Shown here piece after piece: positions 53,101-62,700 of a DNA stretch of 64,000 nt. Numbering within the stretch: the stretch's first letter is position 1; each line of letters opens with the position of its first letter. The DNA is taken from assembly GCA_905221605.1 (NCBI GenBank), contig CAJNDS010002453.1:250001-314000 (forward strand), read 5' to 3'. A program made the translations under genes and the position numbers. Below the pieces are notes generated by a model that was not told where the DNA came from, ran no database searches, and saw nothing but the letters and a program-made list of their open reading frames with translations. The stretch comes from Symbiodinium natans (Eukaryota > Sar > Dinophyceae > Suessiales > Symbiodiniaceae).

Positions 53101-56100
53101 CGTGAAAGCGAATGAAATCATTTTTTGCCGCAAGACTTGTCTGACCATTGGGGTTCGCTGAAATCATAGAACTTCGAAATCCAAGCTGCAATTGCCATTT
53201 GGCTCGCGCAGCTTTTCCGTCCACAGTTTGAAGCACATTGTTGGTTCATACAGTTCTTATCAAGTGGTGCGCCACGTAATCGGTATGGTCCGGTATGACC
53301 TTAACTGAGTTTCTCAAGGCCGAGGGCAAGAGGAGAGACGTGTGCGGTTACACTCTCGTGACATCTATTATACATGTACATAAATGCATATGCACATGTT
53401 TCTGCTTCAGTGAGCCACTAAGCACAGACGATTATCGCGATTGAGGGAAGGGCATCTTGTTGGGGGTGGTGGGCTTGAGGTTTGAAGGGTTCGGTCGGAG
53501 TGGCCCCGGGCCCAGGCTGCGGGAGCTGAAGACGCATCGCTCGGGCGAGGCGCCCGAGGCGGAGCCCGAGCTGCTCCTCCAGGGCTCCGCCCCCACCCTG
53601 ATGGTGTCCCGCCTCGAAGAGACGACTCCGAAGTTTCAGGAGGTGGATGTCGATGCCTATCGCCGCTGAGCTGCATCGGTCCCCGAGCTCGATGGGCTCC
53701 TGACTCTGACTGTACCTCAAACTCCACTCCCTTGATTAGCTCTTCAACAGACCCGAAATGCCCCAAAACCCAGGCCTAAGCCAGTCGAGCTACGCCGTCA
53801 GCGGCGGAACTGGTGGCCTGGGCCTCCTCTTCGCCGCCTACTTCGCCGAGAAGGGCGCCGGCCACCTGGCGCTGCTCTCCCGCAGCGGCAAGATTGCGCA
53901 GGACCGCCAGACGGGGGGTCTTAGTGGGGTTGAGGGCTGAGGGCACAGGGTTTGAGGTTGGGAAGAAAGAGAACGGAACGAAACAAAGCGGGTACGCGAG
54001 CGGAAGGATGACGAACTCCACAGGAATCGGCAGATAGATAGTTGTCCAAATGCATATGATGGCTGTACTTTGCGGGACTCTACTTTGTAGATCCATGGGA
54101 CAGGGTTGGTGTGATTGAGGACCCAGGCTCTGCAGCAGCCAGGGTCTCAGCTGGCATGGTGCGTGTCGATTCCTCCATGGGCCAGCGGAAGGTAAAAAAC
54201 CCTTTGAAACCTTGAAGCGCTTAAATCCTTAGCGCCTTAAGCCTTCAACCTTCGTTTTGAACCCTTAGAGCCTTAAAGCCTTACGATTCGACAGCTCTCA
54301 ACTTCCCCCCTTTTTCGAGCCGAGGCCTTTGCCAGACTGCAGACCACGGGTGTTGCAACCACCTTGCAGTCCTGCGACACTTCGGACCTGGAGGCACGTG
54401 GCTCAGATCACTTCGTTCGCTGAAACATGGGCCCCTGTTCATGTCCTGGTATCATAGGGCCCCTCATGTTTTAGAGGAACCCCCCCCGAAAAGGGGGCCC
54501 CCGTATACAGAGCTGGCCACGCGGCTCATGTTCCTGATATGTACCGGGTGCCAACACAGTGACTGAGGCTGTGACCTCTTGCCTGAAGTCCGTGCATGGC
54601 AAGCAGCCCTTGAAGGGACTTTTGCATGCTGCTGGTGTCGGAGCCTCAGTCGATCTCAGTCGACGGAGTGAACTTACACGGAATGCGCATGTGGCATGAC
54701 TGGGTGGGATGTGGCTCAGATTCTGCAGGACGACTCCTGTGACGGATGTATGTTTCAGCCTCGCTGGTGTGTTCCATCTTGAGGTGCTGGATGATCACCT
54801 GATCGCGGACCTGCAGCGCGAACACTTCGTCCCAGTACTGAAGCCCAAGATCGACGGTACGTTGATCTGGCCTTAGAGTTTGCCGAGTTTGCGAGCACCG
54901 CTGCAAGGGCTCGGATCGGCAGCCTCTTCATGCAATTCAAGCAAGGGTCGGGCAATCTCAGGAATCTCCACTCTGCGCTGCAAAAGCTTGGGCTCGAAGG
55001 CAAGGACAGCAGCCAGGTCGGGGCCCCAATATAGCAAGAGTTGCCAGAAGGGTCCCTCTGCCAATTGCTCCTCTTGGTCGTCTTTTCATATAATCTGCAC
55101 ATCCCCAAAACCCTGCAAGCCCTTGAGGTGGACTTCTTCGCGCTTTTCTCGTCTGTTGCCGCAATGCTGGGTTCGCCCGGTCAGGCCCGGAGACGCCTCA
55201 AGGCGTAGGAGCAGACATGCCAGCATGCTCGCCGGATTTGCACGCAACTCCCATTGCTCTGTACGAACACTCGGGCTCAGTGATTGTAAGACTGACGAGG
55301 AGGGACCAGGCGTTTCATGTGGGCCAAGACCCTGGCTGTCCTGGCCAGGCCAACTACTGTTCGGGCAATGCCTTCCTCGATTCCTTTGCCCTGCACCGAC
55401 GTGGTCAAGGCAGGAAGAACCGACAGCATACGGAAGAAGGGCCCGTGCGCGACATGCAGGAAGGGGTTTGGAAGTCATGGTGTTGAATGTTGGCTCGCAC
55501 AGGTTTGCCAGCCGTGTCCGTGCAGTGGGGACCGTGGGCCGAAGTGGGGATGGCCGCGCGCGCTGGGACCACCGAGAGCGGTGGCTACTTGCGACTGGAT
55601 CCCACTCTCAGCTTGCAGGCATGTCAAACACATGTCTTGAGCTGAGCACCAGCACTCTTTGCCGACTAGGAGACGCTGTTCAAGAAGTCCATAAGTAGTG
55701 ACATATGCCTGGCCCGCCCAGTTGGACTTCGCAGATTCGTTCGCGGCATCATGCATATGTCTACAAAAAAGACATACATACATGCTACGCCCCAGCTATC
55801 CACCGTTTTTGTATTCGGGAGTGACGTGGGTCACCTTATGATTCCAAGAAACACTACTGAGGATCTGAACCTACCGAATCCCGAAGAAGATCTAAAACCA
55901 AATTAGAGTAGCTAAGTATTCGTTCCCTTTTAAAATCCTCACAAGCACTTGAAATACAAAATACTGTGGCTACCCATCATTCATTCATGCCCTTCTCAAA
56001 CCCGCCAAAAGCCTGTCAAAACTATACGGCCAATATCTCTGTTGCATCATTGCATCACACAATGAACATCACACGAAGCCTGTGTGAATTACAGTAGCTG

Positions 56101-56695
56101 GTCAAATCATCACAAAGCTGGTGCAAGTGATTTGATAGGATTTCTAACTGTCCTAGTGTCCAAGTAGCTGTCCTTCTTTTGATGCATACAAATACCCTTC
56201 AGTAATTATGAATTCTCGAAGTATAGTTCCTCAACCTCTTAGAAGGACGGTGACTTTTTTGGTGAAAGACCTTTATGAGGCTGAATAACATAAGCAAAAA
56301 AGGAATGAAATAGAAGACTAAATAGAAGCCAAGTAGGACCGTGGCCAATTTCCATTTGTAGTTCTTTTCATCTCCATAAGTGTATATAGGGTTCCTTGCA
56401 AATATTTCGGTGCGTGTATTTGTGGCGGGGTGTTGTTTGAGGGTGCTAGTAAGAAAATCCCACTTCTTTCGTAATGCGCCGGGACCCTGGGCCCACGGTA
56501 TGTCTTTGCAACGGTATGTCAATAATGGGTCTTCACTGACGCCGCCGCAAGGGCCGGCGGATAGATAGAGAGAGAGATATATATATATATATATATATCT
56601 ATGGCTGAAAAAATGGGGAAGGGGGGGGCGGGGGGGAATCTAATCAAAACCACGGGCTGAAGAGGAAGGGGTGGGGGGGTGGATGCCAAGGGTGG

Positions 56696-56730
<35 letters not shown>

Positions 56731-59700
56731 GGCAGCCTTGCACCATATATATATATGTATGCTTAAATACCTACACACATACGTGCACGGTTGACTGGTG
56801 TCAGGCCATGGGTGCCATCTTGGCCAGCAGCTCCCCACCTGGCCTTGTCGGAGTTGCCCGGATCAACTGGTCGTCCTTCTTTGCCGCCCAGCCGAAAGTG
56901 CCCTGCTTCCTGGAGAACTTCCAACACCACAAGAAGTCATCAGGCCAGGCAAGTCTTACCGTAAGCCTCAGCCCCAGACGCAAGAGTCCTGCATGATCCG
57001 CATCCTGTGCCACTGAAAGACTCGTCATTCACAGGGCATTTCCGCCAAAACCCGAACCCCCGAAAGCTAAACCGTAATCCTGACAAGCTAAGCTGGTCTT
57101 AGCCTCTTACATGTCCGGAATTCGCTGGATTACGGTTTAGGGTGCAAGCTCTCAAGCCCGATGCGGTTTGCAGCTGCTGCCAGGTGTGAAGATGGGAAGT
57201 GGTGGAGTGCCCAAGGCATGGTGGGAGTTGTTGAAAATTAGGATGTGTGGCTTCGGGTGATTGATTTAAGGGGGCATGTGTTGGGTTTGGAATTGGGGGT
57301 TTCGGGGAGGGTGGTGTCGTAGAAAACGCGGTTTTTGGCCCTTGGACAGGGAACGGCGAAAACTTGCCTTGGGACCTTTTTAGTGCTTCCCCGAAACCCA
57401 GCACCTGCAACCATGGGCTTGGGCCGAGCCAGCAAGGTTTCCCAAACATACTTGGCGATCTACTCGGGTTTTTCATGTGGGGCCACGTTCCTGCGTCGTT
57501 TCTGGAACGTGTAGGAGCTGGTCAACTCGACCATCATCAACGTGCTCTGCGACGTGCTTGGAGATCCCGACCTGTCCGACTTCTCAGTGCCCCTCATGGA
57601 CATGGGCCTGGACTCGCTATCGGCAGTCGAGTTCCGCAACCGGGTCCAAGCCTCTTTCGATGGCCTCCACCTTGCTTCCACCGTGCCCTGTCTTAAGATG
57701 GCCTGTGCCTTCTATGCCGGGCCTTGAGTGAGAGCATTGGAGAGCCTAGCATCTTCTACATCTCTTTTCACCAACGCATCTTCGGGTTGTTCTCCAAACT
57801 ACGGGGAAAGGGACCCTCACCGACAGACTAGAGTCGCTCGAAAAGCTTTGATCAATCTCCCTGTTGGTTGGGCACTCTACGCCGGTTGCCCAGGTCATGT
57901 TCGATTATCCCACCGTGGCGGACTTGACGGACTACATCGTGGCGCAGTTCAGTGATGGCGACGAAGGGGATGATGCGGCCGTTGGAGGTGACTCGAAGGG
58001 TTGCGCCAAGCCTTTCAAGCCTACTCTGCAGAGCCGTAAGGTTCGCTAAACATCCAAAGCATCAGCCGTGCTTGGAGTCGGCGCCTAGGAGGCATTCGGG
58101 ATCTGAACGCGAACGAGCCGATGGCCACCATCGGAATGGCAGCCAGGTTTCCAGGTTGCCATGGAAATGGCACGGACGAGCGTGGGACTCAGATTCGCAG
58201 ACAGCATTGCAGGGCCCTGGAACCTCTACCCTGACCCCTTCAAGTGTTTAAGACTGAAAGGTACCCCCCCCCCCCTTGTAGCACTTATGAACTTCTGAAG
58301 AACAAGCATCGACAGCAAGCTGTGTTTTTTGTGTTTCTGTTCTCAGGTACTGGGCCATGCTTTGCAAAGGCCTCGACATGATCACCACGGTCCCAATTGA
58401 GCGCTGGGACATCGACCAGTACCACGATCCTGATCCGTCCGCTCCGGGCAAGATGTCTCGTGGCTCTGTTTAGAGGCTGTGGGCATTTTTCAAAGGTGCA
58501 CCGGCGCACCGGCTGCGTGTGTTCTCCTGGCCTATTGAGTGCTCTTCATGCCTCAAGACTTCAGGTACACTCGCTGGGGTGGCTTCATTTTTGGCCTGGA
58601 GGCAGATCGGTTTAGTCATGGTGTCATCGCTGCTTGAAGTTGCTTGGTTGCGTTGTGTTGGCAAGTGCCATGCCGCTGGAAGGGATTCGACAACAAAATG
58701 TTCGGCATTGCAGAACCCGAAGCGCAAGCCATGGACCCGCACCAGCGAATTCTGCTTCTCGCCAAGACAGTTCATCTGTGGTCTGGCACGTGCTGGATGG
58801 GTTGGGGTTCTTTTGCAAGGTATTCCATCAGCATCAGGTCCCAACTTGTCTTGTTTCGTCTCAGTGCCGTTAAGTTGCAAAGTTTTGCCTGTAATCAACC
58901 TGGTTCGCGGGAGCTCAGTCATGCTCGTTGAAAAAAAGCTCCATCACCACCCAGGTTGGAGGTTGTCTACGAGTCATTCTGGAACGCTGGCCTTGACAAG
59001 GAGCTGCGACTGTTTGGGGGCTAAGGGTCGCCTCACGATGTTTCATGCTTGTTTTTGGCAGGAGCAGCTCTCAAACACCAACTGCGGTTGCTACGTTGGC
59101 TGTGCCACCTTGGGCGGCATCAGCGTGCAGGACGGTTCGGCCTCTGCCATAAACTGCTTGCTTTGATGTCTGACCCACGTCGCTCAGTAAGCGCCGAATG
59201 GCCCACGCCCGGTTTAGTAGTCATGACTTGCCTTGCTGTTTCTCCCTAGCATTCAGCATTCTGGAAGGATGAGGACATCGGCCCCTTCACAAACATCGGT
59301 TCTTTCCCATCAGGGTGGCTCGGCTTGTGGCTTGTGAGTCTGCGGTTTGTGTACCCTGGCGAAGAGGATCACAGTATTGTTGGACGATTGCAGGAACTCG
59401 GGGCGTGTGTCCCACGCGCTGGGTCTCCGCGGTCCATGCTTCACCATCGACACGGCGTGCTCGCAGCTTGTCCCTGTATTTTGGCCATTCGCTGTCGGAG
59501 TTGGTGGGGGGGGGTCTCGGGGCATGCGGAGCTGCCACCAAGGTCGACGCTGGTAGCCTTGGACTGTGCTGCCCAAGCCAAGCGCTTGGGAAAGTGCGAC
59601 CGAAGCATCGTGGCCGGCAGCAACCTGACACTTGGCTTTGAGACTGGTGTGCGCGACAATGAGGATTGCTGTGCTTAGTGCCCAGCCCCCCGCCCAGCAT

Positions 59701-62700
59701 GTGTGTTTTCCCATTTGTACCTTCAGGCAGCTTTGTCCGAACACTTGGGTGTCTCGGCGAGAAAAGCTGAAACTGCATGCATGTCACATACGGTTTCTCC
59801 AAACCTTGAGAGTCAGGAAATACATATAAGCTGCCGTGATTCCACTAAGTCTGCCAAGTATCTTTGGCTCCGTCCAAGGTAGGCTTCTGCAAGATGGGAA
59901 TGGCACTCTCACCTGATGGCCGCTGCAAAACTTTCGATGAGTCGGCCAACGGCTTCACTCGCACAGATGGTGCCGGGTCTCTGATCGTGGAGTTGGCGTC
60001 AGCTGCAAGCAAGGCCTGAGATAAGCGATTGGCACATGGTGGCACTCCCACGTTGCACACCGTTTGCGAGCGCTGCAATTGTGAGGCCGGAAGGCAGGAA
60101 GTGGCCACAGCCCTGGGAGTCTGCGTGAACCAGGCCAGATCAGGGAACCAGTCCAACCTTGCGACCCTGAGCTGCACAGCGCGGCTGCCCGAAAAGTGTT
60201 CTTCTGCGGTTCAGGATGGCCGCAGCGCCACCATCACCGCGCCCTCTGGGCCCGCCCAGCAGCGCTGCATCAACGCCTCGCTTCAGGAGAGGGGCGGGGG
60301 GGGGGGGGGAAGCAAGTTGACATGCTCTTGCCTTGCAGCTGCGCTCTCCGGGCTCTTTCGAGTTCTTGGGTTGCCGAGTTGCGTCAAGACCCATGTCCTG
60401 TCGAGCCAATATGAAGATTTTTCATGCTCGCAGGAAGCTTCGGTCAAGGCCCTGGAGGTGTCCCTGGTGGAGGTACATGGTACTGGCACATCCCTTGGCG
60501 ATCCGATCGAGGTTGGTGGCATGAAGAGCACGTTAGGGAAAGGCCGCACGGAAGACGCACCGTTGGTGCTAGCCGCCACGAAGTCCATCATTGGACACAC
60601 CGAAGGCCCCCTGCTTCATGTCAAGAGATTTGTCAGATTCCGAGAAAACATCGACACACCATGTCTTGGGTCTCCGCACACTTTCATGGGCTGGTCCTGG
60701 TGCTTGCTTGCTGCGTCATGTCTTGTCAAACAGAACAGGTTTCCGAGTGCTCCCGCCCCCAGGTTCTGCCGGCGTGGCCGGCCTCATCAAGATGATCGGC
60801 GAGTTCAGCCACAGGACTGTTGGAGAGCATCTTGGAACCTTCAAAGTGTAATCTCCTGCAAGTTGCCGTCTCGGTGCGAAGAGAGCTTTGTTTCAAAGTT
60901 GTTCCGTGCGTAGGATCGTGCCGAAGAACCTGCACTTGAAATCGATGAACCCCAACATCGACCTGACCGACTTCCCGGTGATTATGCCGAGCAGCATCAT
61001 TGACTGGAAGGGATCGCGGGCCGTTGCTGGCACATCTTCCTTTGGCTTCTCCGGCACCAACAGCCATGGCACCTTGGAAGCTCCTGGAGGAGGAGAGGGA
61101 AAGAACGTGGTCCTGGAGCGACCCGAAAAGCTCAAGTGGAACCGGACATACCACCGGATGTACCACGACTGGTCTCAGGGCTTCTGGTTTGCCAGCGAGT
61201 GGCGCCCAGCCCCTCTTACAGGTCCCAAATCCCAGGCACAGCCGTGCTTGGTGATCGGCGGCGGCGCCTTTGCCGAGGCCTTGCGGGAGCTGATCGACTG
61301 CGAGCTGCAGCCCGCCCAAGCCGACATGGCAGGCGCCTTGAAGAGCAAGGCGTGGAAGATGGTGGTCTTTGCGGAGTGCCTGGTTGCAGAGGATCCCACA
61401 GCGGAGGGCCCGGCCATGGCTGCCTTGCTGAGTGCAGCCCAGGCGGCTGCATCCCTGGGAGCCCTGCGCTTCGTCGTCCTCACGGCCGGTGCCCAGGAGG
61501 CCGATGCCTCGGAGGGCATCGGAAAAGGCCTCCTGGGCGCCACGGCCTGGGGCTTCATGCGCTCCATGCCGCTGGAGGCCCCGCAGCTCCGTGCCCAGGT
61601 CATCGACTTGACCGAGCCTCAGTTGGCCCGGATCGCAGAAGCTCTCAGACCGCCTGAAAGGGCGTTGCTTTCTTTGAACCACCTTAAGCCCGCGGGTTTT
61701 AGCAGTCTGAGGCCGGCTTCCTCTGCCACCTCCTTGAGCTCTTGGACTCAGACGATTGTCGATGAGCTCTCCAGCGAGGATCTTCTGGTTTCAGTGTCTC
61801 AGTGCTCGTCACAAGTCAGTTTGCCAAGTAGGCCCCGAGGACGCGATTTTCTCTTCAGCCTTCATGCTCTCCACGCTCACGGGGCACTCCCCCCCTTGAC
61901 ATCAGGACGTGGAGCGGGAAGTCTCCTATGGCGGAGAGGACTCTGGAAGGCGCGTCCCACGCCTGGCGAGATACAACATGAAGCCGGGTGTTGCTCGGCT
62001 GCAGTCGGACAGCAACGGGCTATATACAAATTAGAAAGCAAAAGCGGCAATGATAAAACGCACAAGAAGAATGACATAGCACTGATAACAGGGAATCCCC
62101 TCCCAGGTCAACACTCTGGAGGACCCCACCAAGACACAGCTTGTCACCGGCGGGCTGGGCGGCCTGGGTCTTCAGACCGCGCACGCCTTGACGGCCATTC
62201 GGCTGCAAGAGTTTGATCTCTATCCCGAAAGTAGAAGAGGTTGAGTGTGGAACTCCAAAATCCGACCCTTCACCCTTACGCTCTTCCGCTGCGCCGGAGG
62301 ACCTTGGAGCCCGCAGCCTGCTCCTTGTCTCCCGGCGCGGAGCCGTGGCTTCGGGTGACGATGCTGCAGCAAAGCAACTCGAGGATCTCCAGGCTCGACG
62401 TGACTGGCCCAGGGGCGAATAGAGTTGTTGAGGGGGATGTGGATGCGGAAGCGGACGTGGATGATAGTGATGATGAGGATGATGAGGATGATAATGATGA
62501 TGACGATGATGACGACGATGACAATGGTAGTGATGGTGGTGATGGTGTCGATGGTAGTGATGATGGTCGTGGTGGTGACGGTGCTGATGACATTGGTGGT
62601 TGTGAAAGTGTTGGTAATGCTGGTGATGGATAAAGGGCAGTGCCTGGCAGTGTGTTTCATGAAGCTTCCTTTTCTGCCCGTGGACGATGGCAGGCGAAGG

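Larger units (their letters stand above)
55690..56790. other. AT-rich insert in the KR2-ACP2 intron
   Basis: No PKS motif here. The region 55700-56520 is visibly richer in A and T than its surroundings and is followed by an (AT)n run and a long G run. See the minus-strand ORF at 56199-56522. Confidence 0.5.

Noticed and set aside
60726-61682. 318-codon minus-strand ORF opposite KS3/psiKR3
   Set aside because: It is the antisense shadow of a well-supported PKS exon with clear KS and KR motifs on the plus strand.
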